Below are positions 7,040-15,451 of a stretch of 64,000 bases of DNA, piece by piece. Position 1 is the stretch's first letter; every line of letters begins with the position of its first letter. This stretch comes from Thermohalobaculum sp039805905 (GTDB taxonomy: Bacteria; Pseudomonadota; Alphaproteobacteria; Rhodobacterales; Rhodobacteraceae), in the NCBI GenBank assembly GCA_039805905.1, contig JBDIVM010000006.1, positions 62,001 to 126,000 of the forward strand. The letters run 5' to 3'. The notes beneath the pieces are model-generated. The model ran no database searches and was not told where the DNA came from. It worked only from the letters and a program-made list of their open reading frames with translations. Made by a program: the position numbers and the translations under genes.

Positions 7040-9901
7040 ATGGACGCGGAGAAGCCAGCCGGGATCGGAAAGGGCGATCACCTCTACCTGATCGACGGCT
7101 CGGGCTACATCTTCCGCGCCTACCACGCACTGCCCCCGCTGACGCGCAAGTCCGATGGCCTTCCCGTGGGCGCCGTCGCCGGCTTCTGCGCCATGCTGCA
7201 GAAGATGCTGATGGGCTTCGGCACCGGCGGACCGACGCATCTCGCCGTGATCTTCGACTATTCGGGCCGCAGCTTCCGCAACGACCTCTACCCCGGGTAC
7301 AAGGCCCACCGCCCGCCGGCGCCCGAGGACCTGGTGCCGCAGTTCCCGCTGATCCGCGAGGCGACGCGGGCCTTCGGCATCCCCTCGGTCGAGATGGAGG
7401 GCTACGAGGCCGACGACCTGATCGCCACCTATGCCCGGCAGGCCGCGAGTTCGGGGGCGACGGTGACCATCGTCTCCTCCGACAAGGACCTGATGCAGCT
7501 CGTCGGCAACGGCGTCGACATGATGGATCCGATGAAGAACACCGCGATCGGCCCGGACGAGGTGCGCGAGAAGTTCGGCGTCCCGCCGGAGAAGGTGGTC
7601 GACGTGCAGGCGCTGGCCGGGGATTCGGTCGACAACGTGCCGGGCGCGCCGGGGATCGGCATCAAGACGGCGGCGGAGCTGATCCGGGAATACGGCGACC
7701 TCGACACGCTTCTGGCGCGCGCCGCGGAGATCCGGCAGCCGAAGCGGCGCGAGACGCTGCTGGAGAAGGCCGACCAGATCCGCCTCTCGCGCGAGCTGGT
7801 GCGGCTGAAGGACGACGTGCCGGGCGTGGAGCCGATCGGCGATTTCGTCGTGCACAAGCCCGACCCGGACAGGCTGCTGGGTTTCCTCGCGGGGATGGAG
7901 TTCCGCACCCTGACCAACCGCATCGCCGAGACGCTCGGCGTCGAGCCGCCGGTGATCGGCTCGTCCGGAGCGCCCGCGGCTGCCGCGCCGGCCATCGGGC
8001 CGGCGGACCCGGCGAAAGCCGACGGGCCGGGCGCCGTGCGCGCGATGCCCCCCATCGACCGGAGCGCCTACATGACCATCCGCGACGCCGGGACGCTGGC
8101 GGAATGGGTCGCGGCGACGGCGGAGAGGGGCCTCCTCTGCATCGACCTCGAGACCACCTCGCTCGACGAGATGAAGGCGGAAATCGTCGGCATCGCGCTG
8201 GCCACGGCACCCGGCCGCGCGGCCTATGTGCCGGTCGGCCATACCACCGGCGACGGCGATCTCCTGGGCCGGGTCGAGCGCGCGCCGGGCCAGATGGCGC
8301 TCGGGGACGCGCTGAAGGCGTTGGCGCCGGTGCTGGGCAATGCGGCGGTGCTGAAGATCGGCCAGAACATCAAGTACGATCTCAAGGTGCTGCGCCGCCA
8401 CGGGGTCGACGTGACGCCCTTCGACGATACCATGCTGATCTCCTACGCGCTCGACTCCGGGAAGGGCGGGCATGGCATGGACGAGCTTTCGGAGCGCCAT
8501 CTCCATCACCGTCCGATCCCGATCCGCGATCTGATCGGCTCGGGCAGGACCGCCATCACCTTCGACCGGGTGGATCTCGACAGGGCCGCCACCTACGCCG
8601 CCGAGGACGCCGACATCACCTTCCGGCTCTGGGAGACGCTGCGCCCCAGGCTGGCCGCCGAGCGGGTCTCGACGGTCTACCACACGCTCGAACGCCCGCT
8701 GGTGCCGGTGCTGGCCGAGATGGAGATGGCGGGCATCCTGGTCGATCGCGACGTGCTGGCGCGGCTCTCGAACAGCTTCGCCCAGACCATGGCCCGGCTC
8801 GAGGACGAGATCCACGGCCTCGCCGGGCACAGGTTCAACATCGGATCGCCCAAGCAGCTTGGCGAGATCCTGTTCGACCGGATGAAGCTCGAGGGCGGCA
8901 AGAAGGGCAAGACCGGCGCCTGGGGCACCGGGGCCGACGTGCTCGAGACCCTCGCCGCCGAGGGCCACGAACTGCCGGCCCGTGTGCTGGACTGGCGCCA
9001 GGTCTCGAAGCTGAAATCGACCTATACCGACGCACTGCCGCTCCACATCAACCCGGAAACCGGGCGCGTCCACACCTCGTTCTCGCTGGCGGCAACCTCG
9101 ACGGGCCGACTCGCCTCGACCGACCCCAATCTCCAGAACATCCCGGTCCGCACCGAGGAGGGGCGCCAGATCCGCTCGGCCTTCATCGCCGGCGAGGGCA
9201 ACGTGATCCTCTCGCTCGACTACAGCCAGATCGAGCTCAGGATATTTGCCCACATGGCCGGGATCGACGCCCTGAAGCAGGCGTTCCGGAATGGCCTCGA
9301 CATCCACGCCATGACCGCCTCCGAGGTGTTCGGCGTGCCGATCGAGGGCATGGACCCGATGGTGCGCCGCCGCGCCAAGGCGATCAATTTCGGGGTGATC
9401 TACGGCATCTCGGCCTTCGGCCTCGCAAACCAGCTCCGCATCCCGCGGGCCGAGGCGCAGGCGTTCATCGACGCCTATTTCGCGCGCTTCCCCGGGATCC
9501 GCGGCTATATGGAGGCCACCAAGGAGCACGCCCGCGAGAAGGGCCATGTCGAGACCCTGTTCGGCCGGCGCATCCACACCCCCGACATCAACCAGAAGGG
9601 TCCCGGCCGCGGCTTCGCCGAGCGCGCGGCGATCAACGCGCCGATCCAGGGCACCGCCGCCGACGTGATCCGCCGCGCGATGATCCGCATCCCCGACGCG
9701 CTGGCCAGGGCGAGGCTGCCGGCCCGAATGCTGCTCCAGGTCCATGACGAACTGCTGTTCGAGGTGCCAGAGGCCGAGGCGGAGGCGACCGCCGCGGTCG
9801 TGCGCGAGGTCATGGAAGGCGCACCCCACCCGGCGGTGCATCTCGACGTGCCGCTGGTCGTCGATGCCGGCCAGGGCGCAAGCTGGGCGGAGGCGCATTG
9901 A
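7040..9901 (+). CDS. polA: DNA polymerase I
   Basis: A 953-residue three-domain enzyme for primer removal and gap repair. Residues 1-300 are the 5'-3' exonuclease (YLIDGSGYIFRAYHALP; EADDLIAT; GDSVDNVPGAPGIG). A 3'-5' exonuclease domain follows with the metal-binding D369-x-E371 intact, so proofreading is probably active. The polymerase domain carries DYSQIELR (D727), the finger helix RRAKAINFGVIYG, and QVHDE with D903. I prefer ATG 7040 to the in-frame 7016, which would overlap the zinc-finger gene. A linker near residues 315-345 is rich in Ala and Pro. Confidence 0.97.
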   Translation: MDAEKPAGIGKGDHLYLIDGSGYIFRAYHALPPLTRKSDGLPVGAVAGFCAMLQKMLMGFGTGGPTHLAVIFDYSGRSFRNDLYPGYKAHRPPAPEDLVPQFPLIREATRAFGIPSVEMEGYEADDLIATYARQAASSGATVTIVSSDKDLMQLVGNGVDMMDPMKNTAIGPDEVREKFGVPPEKVVDVQALAGDSVDNVPGAPGIGIKTAAELIREYGDLDTLLARAAEIRQPKRRETLLEKADQIRLSRELVRLKDDVPGVEPIGDFVVHKPDPDRLLGFLAGMEFRTLTNRIAETLGVEPPVIGSSGAPAAAAPAIGPADPAKADGPGAVRAMPPIDRSAYMTIRDAGTLAEWVAATAERGLLCIDLETTSLDEMKAEIVGIALATAPGRAAYVPVGHTTGDGDLLGRVERAPGQMALGDALKALAPVLGNAAVLKIGQNIKYDLKVLRRHGVDVTPFDDTMLISYALDSGKGGHGMDELSERHLHHRPIPIRDLIGSGRTAITFDRVDLDRAATYAAEDADITFRLWETLRPRLAAERVSTVYHTLERPLVPVLAEMEMAGILVDRDVLARLSNSFAQTMARLEDEIHGLAGHRFNIGSPKQLGEILFDRMKLEGGKKGKTGAWGTGADVLETLAAEGHELPARVLDWRQVSKLKSTYTDALPLHINPETGRVHTSFSLAATSTGRLASTDPNLQNIPVRTEEGRQIRSAFIAGEGNVILSLDYSQIELRIFAHMAGIDALKQAFRNGLDIHAMTASEVFGVPIEGMDPMVRRRAKAINFGVIYGISAFGLANQLRIPRAEAQAFIDAYFARFPGIRGYMEATKEHAREKGHVETLFGRRIHTPDINQKGPGRGFAERAAINAPIQGTAADVIRRAMIRIPDALARARLPARMLLQVHDELLFEVPEAEAEATAAVVREVMEGAPHPAVHLDVPLVVDAGQGASWAEAH

Positions 9902-9913
9902 AGAGCCGCGGCC

Positions 9914-10579
9914 TCAGCCCTCCAGCCCCAAGAGCCCCGGCAGCGCCGCCATGTCGGTGAACACCTCCGCGCACAGCGCCCGGCAGGCGGCCGGGTCCGA
10001 ATAGGGCGCGGCACAGTAGGCGAGCACCCGCATGCCGGCAGCGCGCGCGCCATGGATGCCGGGCAGGCTGTCTTCGACCACGGTGCAGTCGGCGGGCACG
10101 TGGCCCATCCCCGCGGCGGCGTGCAGGAACACGTCCGGCGCCGGCTTGCCGCGGGCAACCATGGTCGCGGAGAACAGCACCGCCTCGTCGAAGAGCGGCG
10201 TCAGCCCCGCGCCGCCGAGCGTCGCCCGCATCTTCTCGATCCGCCCCGATGAGGCCACGCAATAGGGCCGCCCCGCGGCGCGGTGGCGCTCGATCACCGC
10301 CCGCACGCCCGGCACCGGCGGCACCTTCTCGCGCTCCAGCGCCGCGATGGTCCGCGCCCGCACCGCCTCGGGCCAGCCGGGCGGGAAACGGAGCCCCGGA
10401 GCCGCCTCGAGCTCGGCCTGCACCGCCGCCATCGACTTGCCGACGAAGCGGGCCATGCAGTCGGCGAGGCCGATCGCGTAGCCGAGGCCGGCGAGGTCGG
10501 CGGCCAGCACCCGGTTGCAGGTGTCCTCGCTGTCGACCAGCACGCCATCGCAGTCGAAGATCGTCAAACCGCCGCCCAT
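9914..10579 (-). CDS. HAD-superfamily hydrolase, phosphoglycolate phosphatase or beta-PGM type
   Basis: 221 residues with all four HAD motifs: D9-x-D11-GVLVDSE (nucleophile), the S of VASSGR (motif II), K in GKPAPDVF (motif III), and VVEDSLPGI (motif IV acidic residues). The cap between motifs I and II is the small helical type. Substrate cannot be assigned; small phosphorylated sugars or glycolate phosphate are usual. Its start overlaps the stop of the upstream CinA-like gene by one base, suggesting coupling. Confidence 0.9.
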   Translation of the reverse strand: MGGGLTIFDCDGVLVDSEDTCNRVLAADLAGLGYAIGLADCMARFVGKSMAAVQAELEAAPGLRFPPGWPEAVRARTIAALEREKVPPVPGVRAVIERHRAAGRPYCVASSGRIEKMRATLGGAGLTPLFDEAVLFSATMVARGKPAPDVFLHAAAGMGHVPADCTVVEDSLPGIHGARAAGMRVLAYCAAPYSDPAACRALCAEVFTDMAALPGLLGLEG

Positions 10580-11358
10580 CAGCCGGCGGGCCCTCCGTTC
10601 GGCGGCGTCTCGGAGAACTTCACTGCCAGCGCGGACAGCGCGTCGCGCAGCGCCCCCGCCGCAGCGGCCAGCAAAATCCGGTCGGTGCCGCGCAGGATCA
10701 GCGTCGCGCCCGGCCCGAGGCCGTAGAACGGGTAGGAGCCCATCGCGACCGCCGGGTGGGCCTCCGCCACCGCCCTCAGCGGCCCGGCCAGATCGCCCTC
10801 GGGCGCCTCGACCCGGAAGGCATGGCTCAGGAGCCGCGGCCCGCCCTTCAGCCGCGGCCTGAGCCCTTCCAGCATGACGTTGAAGACCGCGGGAACGCCG
10901 GCCATCACATGCACGTTGCCGAGGATGAAGCCCGGCGCGTAACTGAGAGGGTTCTCGATCAGCTCGGCGCCGTCGGGGATGCGTGCCATCCGGAGCCGCG
11001 CCTCGTTCAGCTCGCGCCCCGTCGAGGCATAATAGGCCTCGAGGATTGCCCGTGCATCATCCCGCACGCCGATCCGCACGCCGAAGGCGGCCGCCACCGC
11101 ATCCGCGGTGATGTCGTCATGGGTCGGTCCGATGCCGCCCGAGGTGAAGAGATAGTCGACCCGTGCGCGGAGTTCGTTCACCGCCACGACGATCGCCTCG
11201 TGGCGGTCCGGCACCACGCGGATTTCCTCGAGCCGGATGCCGAGCTCGGTCATCACGCCCGCGAGGTGGTGCGCGTTCGCTTCGCGGGTGCGCCCCGACA
11301 GGATCTCGTCGCCGATCACCAGCATCGCCGCGCCGGGTGCGCCTGCTGCCTGCCCCAT
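10579..11358 (-). CDS. CinA-like MoCF-domain protein
   Basis: A 259-residue protein with a molybdopterin-binding MoCF domain: LVIGDEILSGRT at the start, then FTSGGIGPTHDDIT. This corresponds to the N-terminal domain of CinA. The nicotinamide-nucleotide amidase domain that completes classical CinA is absent here. Stand-alone versions are common in alphaproteobacteria and are usually annotated as competence/damage-inducible protein A, with uncertain function. It is coupled to the downstream HAD phosphatase through a one-base stop/start overlap, so a joint role in nucleotide or sugar-phosphate cleanup is possible but inferred. Confidence 0.88.
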   Translation of the reverse strand: MGQAAGAPGAAMLVIGDEILSGRTREANAHHLAGVMTELGIRLEEIRVVPDRHEAIVVAVNELRARVDYLFTSGGIGPTHDDITADAVAAAFGVRIGVRDDARAILEAYYASTGRELNEARLRMARIPDGAELIENPLSYAPGFILGNVHVMAGVPAVFNVMLEGLRPRLKGGPRLLSHAFRVEAPEGDLAGPLRAVAEAHPAVAMGSYPFYGLGPGATLILRGTDRILLAAAAGALRDALSALAVKFSETPPNGGPAG

Positions 11359-11407
11359 CCCTCACCCCCCTTTGCCTCGCCTGCCGGTCCGGGTTACCCT
11401 GACCGGC

Positions 11408-12109
11408 ATGATCTTCGACCGCCCGCTCCTGCCCGGCCGGCTCCTGCGCCGGTATAAGCGCTTTCTCACCGATATCGAACTGGCAAGTGGCGAGACGGTG
11501 ACCGCACACTGCGCCAATCCGGGTGCCATGCTCGGGCTCAACATGCCCGGAACCCGTGTCTGGGTCGAGCCGAACGACGACCCGGCACGCAAGCTCGGAT
11601 ACGGCTGGCGGCTGGTCGAGCTCGACGGCCACTGGGTCGGGATCGATACAGCCGTGCCGAACCGGGTCGTCGGCGAGGCGCTCCGGGCCGGCCGGGTGCC
11701 CGGTCTGGCCGCCTACACGCAGGTCCGCCCCGAGGTGCGCTATGGCCGGAACAGCCGGGTCGATTTCCTGCTCGGCGGCGAGGGCCTGCCCAGCGCCTAT
11801 GTCGAGGTCAAGAACGTCCACCTGATGCGCGCACCGGGGCTGGCGGAGTTCCCGGATTCGGTCACCGCCCGCGGCGCCAGACATCTCGACGAGTTGGGCG
11901 TGGTGGCCCGGGCGGGGCACCGAGCCGTCATGCTCTACTGCATCCAGCGCACCGACTGCACCCGCATGGCACTGGCGGCCGACATCGACCCCGGCTATGC
12001 CGCGGCCTTCGGCCAGGCACGTGCGGCCGGCGTCGAGGCGATGGCCTGGGCCTGTGCCATCTCGCCCGCCGGAATCACCCTTGATCGCCCGGTTCCGATC
12101 GATCATTAG
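11408..12109 (+). CDS. sfsA: SfsA family protein (sugar fermentation stimulation protein)
   Basis: 233 residues with an SfsA-type N-terminal nucleic-acid-binding segment (LLRRYKRFLTDIEL, then HCANPGAMLG) and a nuclease-like core containing FLL followed by YVEVKNVHLM. The acidic and lysine residues of this core resemble restriction-nuclease folds. Named after an E. coli phenotype on maltose; molecular function remains unsettled. ATG 11408 is the only start consistent with the family N terminus. It lies just upstream of map, a common pairing in alphaproteobacteria. Confidence 0.93.
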   Translation: MIFDRPLLPGRLLRRYKRFLTDIELASGETVTAHCANPGAMLGLNMPGTRVWVEPNDDPARKLGYGWRLVELDGHWVGIDTAVPNRVVGEALRAGRVPGLAAYTQVRPEVRYGRNSRVDFLLGGEGLPSAYVEVKNVHLMRAPGLAEFPDSVTARGARHLDELGVVARAGHRAVMLYCIQRTDCTRMALAADIDPGYAAAFGQARAAGVEAMAWACAISPAGITLDRPVPIDH

Positions 12110-12115
12110 GGGTTG

Positions 12116-12952
12116 ATGGGACGGCTGATGGGAGCACTGGCGCTGATGCGCACCGGCAGCGAGCGGCGGACGACCGAGGGCATCCGGCTCTATGACCGGG
12201 CGGATTTCGAGGGGATGCGCCGCGCCGGCCGGCTGGCAGCCGAGTGCCTCGACATGATCGGGCCCCATGTGGCGCCGGGCGTCCGCACGGAGGAGCTCGA
12301 CGAGATCTGCCACGCATTCATCGTCCGGCACGGCGCCACCCCGGCGCCGCTCGGCTACCGCGGCTTCCCGAAGTCGATCTGCACCTCGATCAACCACGTG
12401 GTCTGCCACGGCATCCCCGGGCCGAAGGCGCTGAAGAACGGGGACGTCCTGAACATCGACGTGACCGTGATCCTGGACGGCTGGCACGGCGACTCCTCGC
12501 GCATGTACGCCGCCGGGCGCCCGAACCGGCGCGCCGTGCGGTTGATCGAGGTCACCCACGAGGCGCTGAAGCGCGGCATCGCCGAGGTCCGCCCGGGCGC
12601 GCATTTCGGCGACATCGGCCAGGCGATCCAGACCTACGCCGAGGGCGAGCGCTGCTCGGTGGTGCGCGACTTCTGCGGCCACGGCATCGGCCGGGTGTTC
12701 CACGACGCGCCCAACGTCCTGCACTACGGCCGCCGGGGCGAGGGGGCCGAGCTCAGGCCCGGCATGTTCTTCACCATCGAGCCGATGGTGAATCTGGGCG
12801 CGCCGCAGACCAAGACGCTGGCCGACGGCTGGACCGCCGTCACCCGCGACCGCTCGCTCTCGGCCCAGTTCGAGCACACGGTCGGAGTCACCGAGGAGGG
12901 CTGCGAGATATTCACCCTCTCGCCCGCGGGGCTGTTCTTCCCAAGGCTCTGA
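12116..12952 (+). CDS. map: methionine aminopeptidase, type I
   Basis: Removes the initiator methionine from nascent proteins. The five metal ligands are D115, D126, H189, E222 and E253, at spacing identical to the E. coli enzyme with a constant offset of 18 residues caused by a longer N terminus. ATG 12116 is preceded by TAGGGG of the sfsA stop region and is better than the TTG codon just before it. The type I enzyme has no extra insert, as seen here. Gap to sfsA is six bases, so the two form an operon. Confidence 0.97.
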   Translation: MGRLMGALALMRTGSERRTTEGIRLYDRADFEGMRRAGRLAAECLDMIGPHVAPGVRTEELDEICHAFIVRHGATPAPLGYRGFPKSICTSINHVVCHGIPGPKALKNGDVLNIDVTVILDGWHGDSSRMYAAGRPNRRAVRLIEVTHEALKRGIAEVRPGAHFGDIGQAIQTYAEGERCSVVRDFCGHGIGRVFHDAPNVLHYGRRGEGAELRPGMFFTIEPMVNLGAPQTKTLADGWTAVTRDRSLSAQFEHTVGVTEEGCEIFTLSPAGLFFPRL

Positions 12953-12968
12953 CGGCGGGAAATGCGAA

Positions 12969-12997
12969 GCGCGGGGGCGGCCTCCCGCACCCCGCGC
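12969..12997. terminator. GC-rich hairpin between convergent map and porin genes
   Basis: Perfect 8-base arms GCGCGGGG and CCCCGCGC enclose a 13-base loop. It sits between the stops of two convergent genes, where it could end both transcripts. There is no T-tract, so intrinsic termination is only plausible. Confidence 0.5.
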
Positions 12998-13016
12998 CCG
13001 ATCGTGCCGCCAGGGA

Positions 13017-14168
13017 TCAGAAGCTGATCTTGATGCCCGTGCCCAGGATCCAGCCGTCGATCTCGGTTTTGTCCGTGGTGCCGCCACTGGTCAGGGCCGC
13101 GCCCTCGAAGTCGACATAGGCGCCGAAGGCATTGAGATCCACACCCTCGGCCAGGGCGTAGCTGGCGCCGATCAGGTACTGGTCGACTTCCTCGTCGTTG
13201 TTGCCGAGGCAGAGCACGCCGCAATCGTCATCGACGTTCTCACCGTGGAAATAGGTGAACGAGAACCCCCAGGGGCCGGTGTAGTAGCTGACGCCCGCGT
13301 CCCAGGATTGGCCATCCTGCACGCCGGCATCGTTCTGCTCGGCGTAGGAGCCGCCGATCGTGAATCCGGCGAAGCCGAGGTTGATGCCCGCCGCCCAGAT
13401 GTCCGGGTTCGAGCCGGCCGGCGCGTTCGCGACACCCCAGCGCCCGGAAACCGCGACGTCGAAGTCGCCGAACGAGTTCACGTAGTTGGCACCGACGTCG
13501 AAGAAGTCGCAGGCGCTGGTGTCGCAGTCGATCTGGGCGTTCGTGTCCTGCAGGTTGTCACGCGCATAGGAGACGCCCAGTTGGAACCCGACGAAGCGCG
13601 GCGTGTAATAGGTGAAGCGCTGCGCGTTGTCGAGCACCAGGTTCTCGATGAACGTGCTGCCGAGCGTGCCGTAGAAGATGTCGGCGCCGGCGCCGGACCC
13701 AGACCATGGGATGAACGCCGTGGTCGAGCCCGAGTTGACGTTGATGAATGTCACGTCCGGCGCGGCGTAGCTCATCTGGTAGCCGGCCGACGCCTCGGAG
13801 CCGAGCACGATGAGGCCGAACGAACCGTCGATGGACATGCTCGACTCATCGATCTGGTCGCCACTCTGGAAACCTTCGAGCTGGATGTCGGCGCCGATCG
13901 TGATGCCGTTGTCGAGGGTGATCGACGGCAGGAAGTGAACTTCCGAATCCTGCTTCGAGTCGATCCCGTCGAAGTCGCCGCCGGACGAGCCAATGACGGC
14001 CGTCGTGGCTGTGCCCGTCGGCAAGGCCACCGAGACGTCGGAGTTGGCATAGGCGACGAACTGCTCCATGTAGCCGCCGACCTTCACTTCCCAGTCCGCC
14101 GCCGATGCGGTGGTCGAGAAGCCTGCGACCAGGGCAATCGCGCTGGTCCGCAGCATCAACTGTCTCAT
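13017..14168 (-). CDS. outer-membrane porin, Rhodobacter type
   Basis: A 383-residue beta-barrel protein. Residues 1-24 are a signal peptide ending in TTASA, followed by DWEVKVGGYMEQFVAY. Alternating aromatic strands recur throughout (RFTYYTPRFVGFQLGVSY, AGINLGFAGFTIGGSY, DLNAFGAYVDFEGA), and the chain ends in ISF, the aromatic C terminus recognised by the BAM complex. Mature regions are rich in Asp, Ser and Gly and poor in Arg compared with neighbours. It forms passive channels for small hydrophilic solutes. GAGGGGAAA precedes the ATG. Confidence 0.93.
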   Translation of the reverse strand: MRQLMLRTSAIALVAGFSTTASAADWEVKVGGYMEQFVAYANSDVSVALPTGTATTAVIGSSGGDFDGIDSKQDSEVHFLPSITLDNGITIGADIQLEGFQSGDQIDESSMSIDGSFGLIVLGSEASAGYQMSYAAPDVTFINVNSGSTTAFIPWSGSGAGADIFYGTLGSTFIENLVLDNAQRFTYYTPRFVGFQLGVSYARDNLQDTNAQIDCDTSACDFFDVGANYVNSFGDFDVAVSGRWGVANAPAGSNPDIWAAGINLGFAGFTIGGSYAEQNDAGVQDGQSWDAGVSYYTGPWGFSFTYFHGENVDDDCGVLCLGNNDEEVDQYLIGASYALAEGVDLNAFGAYVDFEGAALTSGGTTDKTEIDGWILGTGIKISF

Positions 14169-14524
14169 TTTCCCCTCGAGCGATAAAAGCTTGTTGTCCC
14201 AAGCGCGCCCGCGCCATTCCCGTCCACCAGCCGGCCATTCGCATTTCTGGCACGAGGGGCGAGCGGGCGGCGAGACGTGCGGCCTGATCCTGAGGGCCGC
14301 AGGCCAGCGCTTGTCAATCGGGATCTCACGGAACCAACACGAATCCGTGATCCTGCGGCGGCGGCGCACCACGCCGCATGCCTGAACGGCGCCCGCAGCT
14401 TCGCCAGGACCCTGCGTCAGGCGGCGCCCTGCGGCCGCCGGGACTGGCAGGGCGGACACGTCTTGCACCGCACCTTCGAAGACGAGGGGAACCGCGAGGC
14501 CGCGGGGCCTGGCGCAGGAAGCGG
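14169..14524. other. 356-base intergenic region upstream of the porin
   Basis: No credible gene is present; short frames here lack family similarity and good start sites. It holds the porin leader, a TTGACA element on the minus strand at 14317-14312, and the dyad at 14326-14350 listed separately. A long regulated leader is usual for porins, which are often under small-RNA or osmolarity control, but no specific sRNA target is claimed. Confidence 0.6.
14326..14350. promoter_or_regulatory. operator-like dyad upstream of the porin
   Basis: Perfect 7-base inverted arms TCACGGA and TCCGTGA with an 11-base spacer. It is placed 9 bases upstream (on the minus strand) of a TTGACA that could be a porin -35 element, although no good -10 is seen at the right distance. 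The binding protein is unknown. Confidence 0.3.
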
Positions 14525-14746
14525 TCAGCAGCACCCTCGCCCGGCCTGGACCGGCGGGCAGGGCACGGTTCCGTACGAGCAGAACACGCAGCAGTCGCCG
14601 GGCTTGGGCCTCAGCACTGCCCCGCAGCCTTTGCAGTCGTAGAACCACTGGCAGGCGTCGGCCGGCATCGTCTCGGTCTCGGCATGGCCGCAGTCCGGGC
14701 AGGTGATGGTCGAGCGTGTCTCTATCGGGCGCAGCGGCGTTTCCAC
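14525..14746 (-). CDS. GDCCVxC-type putative metal-binding protein
   Basis: A 73-residue cysteine-rich protein with CPDCGH, CKGCG and the diagnostic GDCCVFCSYG segment, then a CPP motif, so at least four cysteine clusters are present. This small family is often found beside merT, merF or merP genes. No ATG precedes the homologous part; GTG 14746 is the best start and overlaps the end of merF by 25 bases, so translation is probably coupled. Expected role is binding or handing over a soft metal ion such as Hg(II) in the cytoplasm; this is an inference from association. Confidence 0.8.
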   Translation of the reverse strand: METPLRPIETRSTITCPDCGHAETETMPADACQWFYDCKGCGAVLRPKPGDCCVFCSYGTVPCPPVQAGRGCC

Positions 14747-14928
14747 AGGGCGTATCCCGTCAGTCCGAGGAAGAAGGCGAGGGCGGGCAGCAGCACATAA
14801 TCGAGCCATCCGGTGACTGCCGCCAGACCCGCGGCGGCGAGCAGGATCACCAGGACCGGCGTGAAGCAGCAGACCGCGACCACGACCGATCCGATGATCC
14901 CGGTCCCGAGCAGTCGTCGATCATCCAT
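14722..14928 (-). CDS. merF: mercuric ion transport protein MerF-like
   Basis: A 68-residue protein with two membrane helices (about residues 8-32 and 42-62). The vicinal pair C20-C21 sits in the first helix in AVCCFTPVLVILL, the signature of MerF/MerT-type Hg(II) uptake proteins, and GWLDYVLLPALAFF matches the second helix. It ends in KRRCAR, so only one cysteine remains of the second cysteine pair usual at the C terminus. ATG 14928 has GGAGGAAATT in front. Divergent from merR. No merA reductase is in the window. Confidence 0.85.
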   Translation of the reverse strand: MDDRRLLGTGIIGSVVVAVCCFTPVLVILLAAAGLAAVTGWLDYVLLPALAFFLGLTGYALWKRRCAR

Positions 14929-14996
14929 AATTTCCTCCGTGCTGCGCATGCCGGGGCCGCGCCCGACCGAGCTGCCCGCTTGTGCCGGGATGATGC

Positions 14997-15017
14997 ATCC
15001 TGTAGCGACTACAGGAT
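14997..15017. promoter_or_regulatory. MerR-family operator between merF and merR
   Basis: A perfect dyad ATCCTGTAG-CGA-CTACAGGAT in the 131-base divergent intergenic region. On the minus strand it sits between TTGATC (-35-like) and CATCAT (-10-like) separated by 19 bases, the over-long spacing that MerR-type activators correct by untwisting DNA. Base content resembles operators of MerR-family metal sensors. Confidence 0.8.
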
Positions 15018-15059
15018 CAACGCACGATTTCGCGAGGAGGCGGACGGGAGGCGGCGGGC

Positions 15060-15449
15060 ATGGCGTCGATCGGCGAGGCTTCGCGTCGGAGCGGCGTGGC
15101 GGTGGAGACGATCCGCTATTAAGAGCGCACCGGCATCGTGCCCGAGCCACGGCGCACCGGCAGCGGCCGCCGCGACTACGGCGCGCAGGATATTGCCCGG
15201 CTGCGCCTGATCGGGCATTGCCGCGAACCCGGCTTCCCGCTTGCCGATGCCCCGGCGCTGCTCGCGCTTGCGGGGGACGGCGCCGCGTCCTGCGCCGAGG
15301 CCAAGGTCATCGCCGAGGCCCATCTCTGGGACGTTCGCCGGAGGATCCGCCGGCTCCGCGATCTCGAAGGCGCGCTGGCGGAGCGCGTCGGCGGCTGTGC
15401 CGCGGGGGCCGATCCCTGCCCGGTGCTCCGGGCACTGGCCGCGCCCTGA
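15060..15449 (+). pseudogene. merR: merR, mercury-responsive regulator with premature TAA
   Basis: The frame from ATG 15060 to TGA 15449 would encode a complete MerR of about 129 residues, but codon 21 (15120-15122) is TAA where the family has the second Tyr of the conserved RYYE. Downstream sequence is intact: the dimer helix AEAHLWDVRRRIRRL and three cysteines in SCAEAK, GGCAAG and DPCPVL, matching the Hg-binding set of MerR. A restart at GTG 15138 would lose the first part of the HTH domain. One base (TAA from TAT or TAC) explains the lesion. It could be a genuine pseudogene or a sequencing error. Confidence 0.85.
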
Positions 15450-15451
15450 GA

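Noticed and set aside
6887..9898. 1003-codon open frame on the minus strand opposite polA
   Set aside because: It is the antisense shadow of polA in GC-rich DNA; no family similarity and polA has all catalytic motifs.
15120..15122. Stop-codon recoding in merR
   Set aside because: TAA is not a selenocysteine or pyrrolysine codon and no recoding signal is visible; a point mutation or error is simpler.
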